Under the pieces are notes generated by a model. It searched no databases, was not told the DNA's origin, and saw nothing but the letters and a program-made list of their open reading frames with translations. From Atopsyche davidsoni (lineage: Eukaryota > Arthropoda > Insecta > Trichoptera > Hydrobiosidae): a stretch of DNA of 64,000 nucleotides. The stretch covers positions 2,294,001 to 2,358,000 of the forward strand of contig JAILWY010000012.1 of the NCBI GenBank assembly GCA_022113835.1. Reading direction: 5' to 3'. Below, one piece after another: positions 45,341 to 59,223 of the stretch (the first letter of the stretch is position 1; each line of letters begins with the position of its first letter). A program made the translations under genes and the position numbers.

Positions 45341-47559
45341 AAATAATCATAAATACACAAATCACGGTGTTTGTGATTTTTTAAACAGTTTGTTTATAAT
45401 TTATTGTAGCTCGCGTCAAGAATGCACCTTTTTAAACATTTCGGTATGTTAAATGTTGCTTTTGTGGAAAATTCAACCGAAACTAAACTAACGATATGTG
45501 GGTAGACGACACAATCCACGATGACATAAAGGATCTAGAATGTTCTATGAAAGTTACAGAGAAATGTAGCAATATTAGATAAATGGAAAAGTTATTTCTG
45601 AAACAAGAGGACGTCCCACTCACTACGATACACTCAATTTATATAAATTGTTTTGTGGAGTTCAAACTTTGAATAAAAATAAATCCAGAGGTAGAAAATA
45701 TTTTAAAATGAATATAAAATAATGTAGTAATTATGAGGACATCTCTGAGTGTTGTAATAATTTAATAAAGTTTAAAAAAATCTGTATACGTGAAGTCGAT
45801 TTAGAAACTGAAAAAAGGAATAATAAAAAAGTGAACATTCACTCCGGTGAAGGTAAGATAGAAGCGACGTCCCCTCGGTAGATTGGATCGGATGCTGGAA
45901 GTCTAATCTGATGACTGAGGCGAGATGGATCCTCGCGACCTCGCGCAGCTCCGAGAGACTGGGAAGTGATTCCTGTTGGATTAGGATTGGATAATCCAGA
46001 AAATTTACTCGAACATTTATTGACCTGAGCGCCTAGGGAGAGTGACACGGTTGCCCTTGTAAATGATTAGCCTCCTGAGAAAGAAGTCAAACATCGTAAA
46101 GCTATGCAAGAAAAGGCAGGCAGGTAAGCGGTCGGAAGTATTCAGGGACAATTTGATCTAAAGCAATCACAATTAATTTTTGAATCACGACGTGTTTCTA
46201 ATTAAAAAAATACATATGTGGTTTATTCCTATACTATGAAAGATAAATTTCACACAAATAAGACACAATGCAAGTGACTCTTTTTTATATTTTCTTGTGA
46301 ATTAAGTATCTGCAAATAAATGTGATGAATCCCGACGCGGAGATGGGTATACACAAGTATTAAAGTTCAGATCTAATTGTTCGAGTATTGGTATAAATTC
46401 AACTACTAGTGTTTTCAAACGTATTTAAATAGCATATCAAACGTCTTTACTTTCGAAAAACAAAACGTACTTCTATTGGGTACCTTCAATAAAAATAACT
46501 ATTCCAATAAAAGTTTTATATCGGATATAGATCAAAACAAGAGATATACACTCGTATTTGCAGTATATCAAAAAACTTTTCGTGTTTCCCTTTTTCTGTA
46601 CCATTACGTAAACAACATTCCGCCGGCGTAAAAACGGTCGATGATATCCAATCGCAAGATGCAACTAATAAAAAAAGGAAGCAATCAGCAGTCTCCCGGA
46701 CGCGGAGTAGCTTTGCGAGTGTGTTTGTCGGGGCAAAAAACCGAGGCCCGGGGCCGGGGCTCCGTGAAACCCTTCGATCACGAGAGCTCGCGAAAAACAT
46801 CCCCCTGACGCGGAAACGGATATCCAATGGGACACAATCGAGAAGGCGGATAAAGGAGCTCCCAGCCGAAAGACAATTAAAACTTGGTTGGCAATTTTCA
46901 ACTTTTATTAAATTTTCTAAAAAATAAAAATATATACTGAACAAGTAAAAATCGTGCTGTTGATAAAAGGAATAAAGTATATGGGTGATAATGATAATAA
47001 TCTTTTGTCAACTCATTCGGTGATAAGTTCCGTAGATGCGTGAAGCTGTAACGCACACAAACATTGAATATCTCCATCTTCATCACTGATAATTGACTAA
47101 GTATACAGCACGGATTTGTAAGGTTGCGTCACTGAAATGTATAATTTTGAGATGTTCAAGACTGGTAAGTCCAAAGTCAATGACTGACTTATTGGATTCA
47201 ACATGATCGAACATTCTAAACTTTTCGTAGATTATTTCCGTTGGCATCAAACTTTAAGCTTCTTCCCGTCTGTCGGCTTGGATTGGACATGCAATGGATC
47301 TCGTGAAACTCGAACCACTTTACTAACCAGTTCCACATAGGACATGGACCTTTTATGAACTTGTTATGTTCTATCAGGAACGTAGGAGTAGAGTCACCGT
47401 ATATATACGAGTATATATATACAAATACGCATCCATAAGAAAACACCATATAATTCCATATAAGGAAATTTTATTTTTCACATATCTTGTACGGGCGGTG
47501 TCATCATTACTGAACCATTAAACTACTCCATCTCCGTGTAGTACACCTGCATGGCTTTT

Positions 47560-47965
47560 ACGGGCTTAACATGAGGGTGTCTCGGTCCAGCCGACAAGGG
47601 GGCCCGGTCTGTCGCGGGCCCCGGCCCGAGGCAATGCGCGGCGTCTCCGAGAGCCAGCGGGATATGGGAGGAGCTTTGGGCGGAATTATTCCACAAGCGA
47701 GGATATAAATTCTGACGCAAATAGCGAGAATAAACGCCCGGGAATCTGCAAAGTCAGTCGATCGCGGCGGAGGGGCGCCCGGGCGACAGAGTCCCTGTCG
47801 GGGGCCGCTCAGTCTGGACGCGGGTCCGGCGGGCCGCGGATTATCTGCGGGCCCCGGGGGCTCGGGAGTCTGCTGGAGGACTCCGGACAGATTAATGCGG
47901 GACTGGATACTGTTAAGCCGGAATTTATCTCCAGTCGTCCGGGGGCAATGCGGGCGATAAATCTA
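47560..47965. promoter_or_regulatory. GC-rich island, possible enhancer
   Basis: The longest GC-rich block of the large intron. It ends with AGATTAATGCGGGACTGG and GGCGATAAATCTAAC, that is homeodomain- and GATA-like motifs spaced by GC-rich DNA. No protein match. Function is inference. Confidence 0.25.
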
Positions 47966-50900
47966 ACATTAAGTCAAAAATATCAAATATCCACTTGCAA
48001 AGCGACTACACAATATTTAATAACAAACAAGGCTGGTTTTTTTTTTTCAGTTGGCTACTTTGGGGTGAGATTTCCATTTCATTTCCAGTTAAAATTTCCA
48101 AGTTTTTGAAACTGCATATCGATCGAAAACGATTTGTACACAATCGGACATCGATAAGTCAAGCTAAACACGTTTAGTGATTATACGATCCACGATGTTG
48201 CCTATTAACCCATCTGAATTTATCCAAAACCCAGCTGTGAATATGTACCACGATGCAGTAGCATTAACTTTTCTAAGGGTACGAAATGGAGGTATACTTT
48301 TGCATGGGTTATTCACAAAGCGGATGAAAAATTCGCATATAATCGTATTAACCGCCATCAAACGCATATGGTATAAAATATTTATTCGATGCAAACTTGA
48401 TCGTTTTTTTAAACAATGCAAACGGAATAATCAACTGTATTTTTCTATATTTTTTCTTTATGAGATCGTGGTACAGAATGCCGGCTCCCGGTCGCGGCCC
48501 GCCAGCCATTAAGTCGGGCAGGCTGCAATGACGCGCTTTCGTTCGCCACTCGGCGGCACAATGGCCGCGCAGCGATGGCGGGCGCGGCCATTGTGTATCG
48601 ACCAGGCGAGCAAGCCGGCGAGCCACGCATTCTCGATCGGCGCTCGGGACATGTCAATTGGAATACGCACGGCGAGGAAACGCCTGTCACGACACGCCAG
48701 CGGGGAAACAGACAAGTGGCTTATCTGTAAAAGCAAACAAACACAATGGGACACCCTAGGATTTTTTTTTATTTTCACACAAATGTGGAAACATAATACA
48801 TATGTATATGCATTTACAATTTTATTCAGCGAATCGAAGTATGCATCAACATAATCATCCGACGCATAGAATTGCATGCTATACTTTAAAATATGCTTCA
48901 CGCCACCGTTACTTTTATAAAGTATACGTGAGACCATGAGAACACAGTGCAGGTCAAAAGTTCTGTAATACACTTGGAGTCATCCTGTATAGGTTTTTCA
49001 ATTCTTACCAAGGAGGATCTTCCCCATTGGAATGAGATGATGATGAGGAAGGATGCGATAAGTTTGACGGTGCGCTGTGCCACATCGTGCGCAGTCTACG
49101 TGTGGTCGACGACATTCGCGGGGGAGGGCTTTTTGGGAGGCTGCGCCGCTCAGATGTATGTTAATTATCTTTAAATATGTGTAGATGGGTTTTTTGGTAA
49201 CGGTTCTGTTTCTGTTTTATAATTGAGCCTGAGCACGAGCCGGTGTCAGAATGGTGGATCCCCCAGGTGACCCCATAACTGGATGTGAATGCTCTCTTGA
49301 GCGCTTTCCACGCGCAGCGACAGATCGCAACAACAAATCGTAACAAATATTTTTTTGTGCTATTTTTATTGGACAAATAGGTGTTATCGCATAAAAACGG
49401 AACCAAAAATGAAACCTAATCGATGTATTATCGAAAAAATTACTAGTGAAGGCTTTAGAATATCCAACCCACTTTTCTCTAAGACATATTTATTATTCAA
49501 CGTAATATAAATAATGCATATTGTTTTCAACCGTATTATTCATATGTGGTTTATAATAGTCATAGCCATGCGAAAGCTGGCTTTTTATAGTTTTTAGTTT
49601 TAATGGTAGTAAAATCGTAAACAAGTTTGATGACATCGTGAAAATACATACTATTTTAGCAAATGGCAAACACATCTGAAGATATGGCTGAAAGTTTTAT
49701 GACTTTTTTATACATAATATTAAGGAACTAAAACATATAATAATATCTTTAATAGTCAGTTATACTGGCCATGCAGTAAATTAACATCATGCGAACCCCC
49801 GGCACAATGTAGGTGAAGCATCTCTTATCACTCATCGCTGTCACCATAGGTTATCCATTGGGGACACCAAAGAATGAAGCAGGTTCTTTAACTGCTTTTG
49901 TTCCATTGGCCTACCACTAACTAGTACAGTACGTCGCAAAGTTAATTAACTTCGGAGAATTTCACGGATCAGAGATAAACACACGATATGTAGAGTGTGA
50001 GACACCCACGGCTAGTATTCTTTACTGTTTTCATTTTAAAGAACGTACAATGATACAAAAATCGTCACAAAAAAAATCACCTAATATCAAAACATATAAA
50101 ATACACGAGTTTATAATAAAAAGGCTCAGTAGTTCGAATCAGTCTGTATCGAATGATATAATCCTCATTTTAGCTGAACACGATTCGGGATATTAAATTC
50201 TATGAATATCTCACAGCGAGAATCGTAGTCATTAATTAGCAACCGCGTTGAAAATACCTGAGCGCGAGAATGTCATGGAATCTGGACAATTACAGGTAGG
50301 TATGTGATATGGAGCGGCAAAGCTGGCCGCTCGCTCGGGGGCGCCCCATCTGTCAGGCTGGGCTCGAATATCAAATATTTGAAGGCCGACTCGGAATCAC
50401 ACGGGACTCGAGTGTATTTACACCAGTCCACATCAGCGGCACGTCGTCTATGCAAGCATTCTTTGGCCGAAATATGTGTACGAACCATTCACACCCGTAT
50501 ATGTTTTTATTTTATTTGCTGATCGTCGGCCGCGTCCGAGGCTTGATCGTCGGCGTCTCGAGGATAAATTGAAAGACATGACGTTGCTTTACGCTTGGCT
50601 TGCGGAGACTAACAAGGGACGGGCGTTCGACCAGCCACCTGCATCATATTTATTGCTATAAACAAAGGAATTGTTCATAAACAAGATTTATCAAGCATTG
50701 ATAATACAGCTGCCATCTGATACGATATTCATTCCTATTTATTTTTTTCTGTAAAACGAAAATCTTTAGGGAGTATTCCCATCCACTTACAAACAGATCC
50801 TGATCAAACGAAGTATTGAGTAAAAAAAAATTGACCTTGTAAACAACTATTCTTTACATATATTTAAAATAGGTTTAAACAAAAGCTTCAAATTGTGATT

Positions 50901-52450
50901 GTATGATGTATATGTCATAACCAAAATAAATATCAAATGACAGTTGCAGGACGTCACTCAAAGATAAATTCAATAAAATCTTGATCTGTCTTTGAGATTG
51001 ATGAACAAATCTAGATTTCGCAATAACCCGTGTAAATAAAGGCAATATTAAACCCTTTTATACACTTCGCGACACAACTCGCAATTATCCAACAGCGTCC
51101 TCTTTTAAAAAGCAACTTAAAGGAACGCTATTGGCTGATTTAGAATCGGGTGCAATTTTTATCACTGTACGTGTAGAAATCAATTTTGATATATTAGAAT
51201 ACAACATTCGATCAATGGTAGCTAATTAAGTTATTCGTATGTTTGAAATGTAATAAAATAGTTATTCTAGCTTGGCAGGTCCGCCTCGCATACCGATCCC
51301 AGAGATAGCGCCGCCCCGGCGACGCGCAATCTCGCGTCTTTGGGTAATAAACAGGTTTTTAAAATTCGGTAAGACGCCAGCATCCTTATCTCGAGAATTC
51401 TCACCGTGTAAACACGTGATAACATATTGTAAACGAGCACGCGTGGAGCTATTTAATAGATCTGGTGTGCTATAATCGTATAAAACGTAAGGAAGAGTCC
51501 ACGGATCTTGCGTAACAAAACAAACGGAACATTACTATAGTAAAAAAGTACATTTTTCAGAATCAAGGCTGTGGTTTCTTCGGTGATTCATGTCACACGT
51601 AACTGTATATAAAGCGTTGACTGCCAACGATATGTCAAAACGGCGATGCCACTTATTGCATTACGGCCGTCACTATAACTGGCGAACAGTTCAGCAACAT
51701 TTAATGTGCGACCATTTGTGAAATATGACATTTAAATTGAAATAATTTACATTTAACGGCCTGCAAAGAGATGATATATTGCGTCTTTAATTCAAATGGC
51801 AGAATTTTTGATTTTTTTTTTTAAATACGAAAATTTTACAAAAAACTCTTATCTTAGATTTATAAATAAAATTTGTACTTATTTTTTTATCATAGTTACA
51901 TCTTGTTAAATCTTGATATGAATAATAAATATGACAATGGTTTAATCGGTATAAATGTGGGGCCCACTTTTTAATCAAAACACAATACGTAGATACAAGC
52001 CTATCTGATCATATGTTTTGTTTAAATAATTCAATTAAATAAATTGTAAATATTGTATATATCCACTAAATCAAAATACAGTACTCTCTTTATATTAACT
52101 TTATGGTTACATTACACTCGGATATGACAAAGAACCACAATATCCATTTTCCGAACTACTAGTAATTTCTTTATAATATTTCATATATTATAGAGAAAAA
52201 AATATTGTAATCTATTGTTTGAATTAATTTATGTGAATAAAATTCAACACTACAAAAAAAACACGAATACGCGTAACCATAACATGTAATTACTTAATAT
52301 TTGAAGTAATGAAAAATATTCAGTAATAATTGATATATCAAAAAACTAATCTAATTCTCCCACTGGTGGGTTCGATTTCAAGAAAATCGATATCATAACC
52401 TTCCATGGAAATGCGAGTGTGTTTTCTTTTTAATTTTGGATATTAAAACT

Positions 52451-52745
52451 TGTTCATTGATAATGTATAAATATATCAAGCTATCAACCAAAAGATTTCA
52501 GTGTAAACCCCGCCCTCCTGTTACATCTGCATTATAGTCTGATATGTGCGCGTAATGGTACTTGGCAGTGTAGTTATAATAATCTTTCATGAAAATTTGT
52601 GTATTTTTCAAATCTAAACTTTTAAAGTATTCCGTTGATAAAGGATACACCAACCGAAAGATTTCAATACAAAATCCCCAACGTGTGTTTTATCTGCATT
52701 AAAGTCTGATATGCCCGCGTACGAGCACTTGATAGTGCGGGTACT
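52451..52745 (+). repeat. Diverged direct duplication, period about 178 bp
   Basis: ATTGATAATGTATA, ACCAAAAGATTTCA, ATCTGCATTATAGTCTGATA and ACTTGGCAGTG recur as GTTGATAAAGGATA, ACCGAAAGATTTCA, ATCTGCATTAAAGTCTGATA and ACTTGATAGTG. Order and spacing are kept. Confidence 0.8.
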
Positions 52746-54139
52746 TCCTTTGAAGTTCTACGCATTTAGTACGCAATGCGAAATTTTGCAGTGACATTCT
52801 CTCACGCCCGCCTCGAGGACCTCTCTTTAAAGCCGTCGTCTCCATAAGTATTTTATGAATTTCCCTCTCGAGATTTTACTCGAGGAAAGCCCGAACGTGA
52901 AGCAAAGTTTATTATGCAATATAAAAAAAATCTTTCCGGTATGCGAGTATACAGGATGAATGAACATATTATACTTACAAATAATTTAACGCGTTGATAG
53001 TATGAACACGAAACAATCGATATCTTACAGCGTTAGAAAAGGTCTGAAAAATGGTATACTTAAATAAAAAAATCAAATTCAAAAGGTATCGTTTACCATA
53101 AGCGAATGTAAACGATAAATTATCGATATATACATAAAGCACCTGCAATTAAATTGGTATGAAATTTTAATAGAAAAATCGATTTTCGCTTTTCAACAAA
53201 AGGGTGTTTTTGCAGTGAATATTTGCCACTTTTTCTCATCCCTCTTTATCCTAACGTCCCAAACAATAAAAAGGGTTGAAAGCCTAGAATCTCTGATACC
53301 TGATTTTAATATAGGTCAGTGTGTCAAGGGAATGGCGCGGAGAACATTAAACCATCTACAGTACCATGTGAGATATACAAGATGCTCTAGATCAGTAGGT
53401 AATGCGTTAAAGTTAAGTGTTTAAGCTTTAAATAAACTTATTTGAAAAATGAGTTTTCAGTTATTTCGTTAGCGGGTTTGGCGAGCGACTGAATTGTAGT
53501 GTAATACTATAAAATAAAAATAGTATAGTATAACTAAAAATCATGAAGACGAATATATTTATGAATCCAGTTAAACACAAAAAAAATAATAATAAGTTAC
53601 TACTTGTGCAACATGACAAAAATATTATAAATCGGAAAATTTATATTTTAATGTATGTTACGGAAAAATATTAGAGTGACTGAAACAGTATTTGAGTCAT
53701 CCGGTATAAAGCATGGAAATTGACTTGTGTGAGGATATGGGAAATTCAGACTTGCATCTTTCATCGCAGGAGGCGCCGCGTCAGCAGAGCCCGCTCCATC
53801 GTGAATAAATGATAAAAATTTCTATACCCAAAGTCACCCTTCCGTCAAACCCTTTTGAAGGCTTCTCTTCTGTGTCCGTGTCGTACCTGCTGTAAATCTT
53901 TTAGCAAACCGAAATTGCCACCTTGTTCTCTGTTATGGTGCGGCACAACGGGCTTTCATTCTATACAATACGCTATGCGCCGTAGATTAAAGTATCAACT
54001 ATATATCATCACAAAGCCACTGATAGAATGATATATCGTGATAGGAAACATAAAGTGAGAAAATTCTCAATGAACCACGTATAATAAATATATTTCAACA
54101 TTAAGAATATGATATTTATAATACCAATATGAAAACGAA

Positions 54140-54200
54140 CAGTCTCGCACTCGTGCTTCCTGGCGGAAGTTTGAAGTTGTTACCACTACACCACCAGCCC
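54140..54200 (-). repeat. Possible tRNA-derived SINE fragment
   Basis: On the minus strand GGTGGTGTAGTGGTAACAAC looks like a tRNA A-box region. No good B box follows. Weak call. Confidence 0.3.
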
Positions 54201-57200
54201 ACACCCGATTAATTATTCTATTTTTTCGCAATGTTTTGAGTTGCCTTGGCAGAGGCTCAAGCTCTGTTTGTGGGATATAATGAGCACAAAAAAAACCGTC
54301 AAAAAAGATTTGTTAATTCAGTTTCAAAGTAATTTACACCGTAATAAAAAAGATTGATTAAATATATACACATGTAATAAGTCGTATTAGAAAATTATAT
54401 GATAAACATTAAAATAATGAGAATATACAAAATTCACTGTGTATTATTTTCTCGACTTTGACAAGGCGACCGAGATAAATGGACGGAGATACAAAATGTA
54501 CCAATGTGGTATTTTAATAATAATTAAATAAATATTCATTTGCCAATAAACATGGGTTTAGATTCGCTCTCATAATTTTTTCTTGCAAAATCTCGCATGA
54601 AACAGCAAAAACGTACCGTATGACAGCGATCGTATGGCAAATCAAGAACCGGACTGATCGACCACCTACCTAGTCAAAGCGAACATCATCCTCAATTATC
54701 ATAGTGTGTAGGCTGGCATCTACAGACAGAATCAGCTGTATGTGATATCTTACATCTATAGCAAAATCTACTTTTTTTAAAAAATATAATGCGTTTTACT
54801 AATTATCAAATATAATAAATGTACTGACATTATTCCAACACACCATTGGTCAGATTAATTTTAAAAACACTAGACATTTTTCCAATCTTCAGCTTCGATC
54901 TGTGTACAACGTGTTGGTAGGAGCGTCTCTCGGTGGGAAATACGCGAGGCTGAGGTGATCGGCCGCCAGTCACCCCCGAGAGCCCCGAGAGCCCCGGGGG
55001 GCTGCGTGCGTGGCGGGCCCGAGAGGTGGTTCCCAGGCCGGAGCCCCTCCCCGGGGGCCAGCTCCGCCGCTGACCACCGCTGACCGCCGGCCATATCATA
55101 AACTCCACCGAGAGTCGCCGTAATCGTAAAGTTTAATCTAACAGCCAATAGCCCGGCTGATAGTGCGGCTCGATATTTGTATTTTGTAAGCACTTTTGGA
55201 AAGCGATAAAAAATGGTTTTGGTTCAATGTGTATTATTAATATTGAAACGCGAAGAAGGTTCAAACACCAAGATCCTATCGACTGGGTATATAGTACATT
55301 TATTTCAATAAATAGATATATCATGTAAAATTAAAAAAAATATATTTCTTTATTAGTTAATAATCATAGTAGTGTGGATACACAACGCCAAAGTTTAGCA
55401 ATGTTCTTGTTCGAGATAAATATGTAACAGATAGTTTGGTTGTCAACATATTGGCATATTTTAACTAAAGTATGTCTTTGTAAGCATTATGAATAGGTTT
55501 TTTTTTCAATTCACCACTGCTTTTCGGTGCAACATTCATTATTCACTTAACAAGAGTTTGTTGCATTCGTGGGTATAAAAATCGTAGTACATCATATCGA
55601 AACAGCGTAACTATAAATATTTACCACGGCTATAAACAATCCAAGTTTTTATTAGAATTGCATAAACAATGAGACTATGCATTCAAATACCGCATAATGT
55701 TTGCACAGCGACGCGTGCAAACCATTTTCCACAGAACTATCATAACTACTCGAAGAACACGGCCAAAAACCGCCTCGATATGCTAAAAGTTAGTTTATTA
55801 CTGTATATATTTTAAATAATAATTTAGTATTTATAGTTTTCAATGAGTATGAAATCATTGCTGACGTTATTGCTTGATTTTTTTTCCCTAGTTTTCGACA
55901 TAATTTTTTTGTATTATAGTAACTTTTTTGAGGAGGGGGATATTAATATAACCCATCAGTGAAAACAAGAAAAAACTAATTATATTGAACGAGTTAAAGT
56001 ATACATAAGTAATAATATTTAATGCGAAAGTTATTTAGCAAATAAGCCTTTAACGGAAAGCTTTGCAGCTAGTTCTCATGTCTTTGGGGCGGTTTTGAAT
56101 CAAGGTGGTGTCGCCGCTGACAGGGGCGCAATGCTGAGGCCTCCGGTCGCACATGGTGGAGCAGCCCAGGCTCCCAGCCGCAGGTGGCGGAGCAGCGCCG
56201 AGGCTCCGGCCGCAGGTGGCGGCGCGGGCTGCAGAGATACGGCGGGCCAATCGATCCGTTATGAATAAATAGCGACCGAGAAACGTGACCGTCGCGCCTC
56301 CCGAGCCACGTCCAGCGGGGATCCCGACACTGCTCTGCCGATCAGTCGAGTCGATTTTTTAATAGCTTACCTGGTCGATTTTTTTCAATTTATGATTTTC
56401 CAATTTAGCCGAGAAGCGAGTGTTTCGGAAGCTCATGCAGGGAAAATTCACAATACTCATTAATAAAGACAATTATTGTAATAAATATTTATACTTTCGT
56501 GAAAATTATTTAATAAAAATAATAATATTCTAAATCAATTTTTGAAATCACACGCGATAATGTATGGTGATGAACGATTATGTATTAAAATATTAATAAA
56601 TATTACGATAACGTTGATATAATATATTGATGATTTATTCGAAAATTCCCCTCCTTACGGACAAGTATCAGCTCGGGTATCGTGTTTATTCGAAAATACT
56701 AAATTATTTCCATACTTACGATAAACAAGGCCCGGTTCACGCATTAGACGTTTGCGATAAAAAAATGCGTATAGATTCAATCGGTAAGTATTTTTTTATG
56801 CACACGAAGCGGCGTACTTCTCATACAAAATACATACTAAACTAAAGTATACAATTTGCTATTACGCTTTCACTTTGCATCACTAGTGATTGGGTATTAT
56901 AGGTTTGTATATTCCGATAAAAATATCGAAGGGGTTAACAACATCACAACGAACAAAATTATTATTATGTTCGCTCGATGTGTGCGGTCTGTGGTCCTAG
57001 TGTCAAATATCGAAATGTAATGTAATGTGTTAATATTATTAAAAGCACCATGATATTATCAATTGATTAATCTTTAAAAACTCATATTGCTAACAATTTG
57101 TCTTTGTAGACGGTTCGCCGTTAGCTTAAATAAATATTTTTGACAAATTGTAAGTTCTTCTCTTCAGAAATTAAATAACAAAGTGATTATGCAGAAATAA

Positions 57201-57506
57201 AACAAATTTACTGTTTCAGCGTCGCCATATTCGATTATATATTAGAGAAAAACCAATAAAAAATTTCCTCCGATAAAAACCAAAACAAGGGACTAAACCG
57301 AAAACCAAACTAGGAGAATACTTGAGTGCAAGTATTTTGAACATATCAGCTTCCCAATTTTAATATAAAAGGATGGGAATTTAATATGAAAGAAGTCCGA
57401 TATGACGTTTAGCGTCGATTTGGGTCGGCCGAAGGGTATTTACTTTCACTTGTTATTTATTAAAATGGGGCGGCGCGTGTGGGCAGCCGGCGGGGGCGGC
57501 CCGCCT

Positions 57507-57888
57507 CAGGGGCGTGCGGTCAGGGCGCCGGGGAGGCAACGCTTGTCCCGATTTATAAATTTAATATAAAAAAAATCAAGTAAAAGGTCAATCACATTTC
57601 ATCACCCTCAATGTCATTCGATAAGGGTAAAGAGTTTTTTGTATACCTTTTGAAAAATATTTTTTTATTTCATGGTTTGAGATTTTGTATTTTTTAAATA
57701 ACAAAAAAGTAATTTTGAATATTAGCAAAAAACTTTGTTATACACATTACAAAACCTAAAATTACTGATTATATAAATAATAAAATATATATATAATTGA
57801 ATTATTTGTCCAATCCCATTTTAAAAGTATGACTGAATTGGGTTTAAAAAATTGCTTGTTTTATTCCAAGACCCCGCGCACGCCACTG
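57507..57888. mobile_element. Non-autonomous DNA element (382 bp)
   Basis: The ends CAGGGGCGTGCGG and CGCGCACGCCACTG are imperfect inverted repeats of the CAGTGGCGTGC type. The interior is AT-rich. I find no matching target duplication, so superfamily is open. Confidence 0.5.
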
Positions 57889-57980
57889 CACTACCCAGTC
57901 CCGTTGTATTGTAATAGTGTACAGAGTTGGAGTTGCCTCTTGTTGGGTATTTGATTATCTCAGTAGGGCAAACACAAGCC

Positions 57981-57996
57981 GAGAGAGAGAGAGAAG
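57981..57996 (+). repeat. GA microsatellite
   Basis: A short run of GA repeats; (GA)n can bind GAGA factor but such runs are common. Confidence 0.8.
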
Positions 57997-58380
57997 GCAA
58001 ATACTGAGTTGAGTCAACACCTGGGGAGGACGGGGACATCACTACACGTATTAATTAGTGCCCTTAGAGGCGGAGAAGGCCTGAGCAGATCCAAGCGCAG
58101 CAAACGCCTCAAGAACTCCTGCAGAACAAAAGCGACGTTGGTCGGTATCGCCTTTTTGATAGGATATGTCGAGCACTAAAATAATACCCAAAATTTACAC
58201 TATTATTTAAGATATATCTAAGCATCACGAAATGTTGAGTATTTTGGCACAAAATAATATAATAATGATTATGAAGTAAATATATAGTTTTGCCTAATGT
58301 TTTATTTCCTCCCACGAGCGGGAGAAGACGACCACACTTCTCTGTAATAGATATAATTGGAAAAACTGAAGAATCATATT

Positions 58381-58453
58381 GCTTCACCCGGATTTGAACC
58401 CAGAGTCACGTCACGGTCGGTAAGCAAGCGTGCTAACCACTGCATCGTGAAGC
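58381..58453 (-). repeat. tRNA-derived SINE head or tRNA pseudogene
   Basis: On the minus strand a 73-base unit starts GCTTCAC and ends GTGAAGC, a perfect 7-bp acceptor stem. It has an A box CAGTGGTTAGCAC and a B box GGTTCAAATCC (58390-58400). The anticodon arm does not fold and the T stem has a G-G mismatch, so it is not a working tRNA. Confidence 0.65.
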
Positions 58454-59143
58454 AGTTTACATCAGACCTAAATTTTACTGGGTATGAGTTACTTAATATT
58501 AAGAATAAGTTTGCTACGTAAGTTTTGGCGAGATCAATTTAAGTGTCAAATGTGTTTCAACAGCTGTTCCATAGCAGCCATTTTGGTCGTACGTGGATTA
58601 ATGCGTTTTAGTTCTTACTTATAAAAAAGATACTAAAGCACACAGAAACTAGTATATATATAAAAAAAACAGGCAATAGACAATATAGCACTGAAAAAAA
58701 ATACGGAAATAATCAAATTATTTTACTAGGTGTTTCTTCAATTTTCATGAATAATGATAATATCAAAGGCGAAAAACATACTCGTAAATATTCGGCCAGT
58801 ATGTACATTACGTGTTATTTTTTTAATAATATATTGTTTCGATCGACTAAATAATCAAAACGTATTCATTTCAGTCATGCGTTAGAATTGCGATGTGTGC
58901 TTTTGGCTCCGACCTGATAATATTTAGATATACGAGGCATACTAATCTCATGGACGCCACAATATTCTTTACATAACTGCCGCGTAACACTGACCGCAGC
59001 CCCAAGTGTCGTGTCATGCTGATGAATTGGTGCGAGGCGACGCCATTATCGGCAGACATCTTACAGAGCGAGCTGGCGACTTACGCACTGCGTATCCGCG
59101 GCACGTGACGCGCGACCGGCCGCTGACTCGCTGAGAACGGATG

Positions 59144-59223
59144 TCACCTGGTCACCTAGTCACCTAGTCACCTGGTCACCTGGTCACCTGGTCACCTGGT
59201 CACCTGGTCACCTGGTCACCTGG
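59144..59223 (+). repeat. Ten-unit TCACCTGG tandem array
   Basis: Ten perfect-length 8-bp units; units 2 and 3 read TCACCTAG and the other eight TCACCTGG. Every unit has CACCT and eight have the E-box CACCTG, the core bound by Snail, Scratch and ZEB/Zfh1 factors. A further CACCTG follows near 59235, and CACGTG lies near 59102. Confidence 0.95.

Noticed and set aside
48947..49174. 75-codon plus-strand frame in the large intron
   Set aside because: No match, no splice context that extends it, and no similarity to the missing kinase N-lobe.
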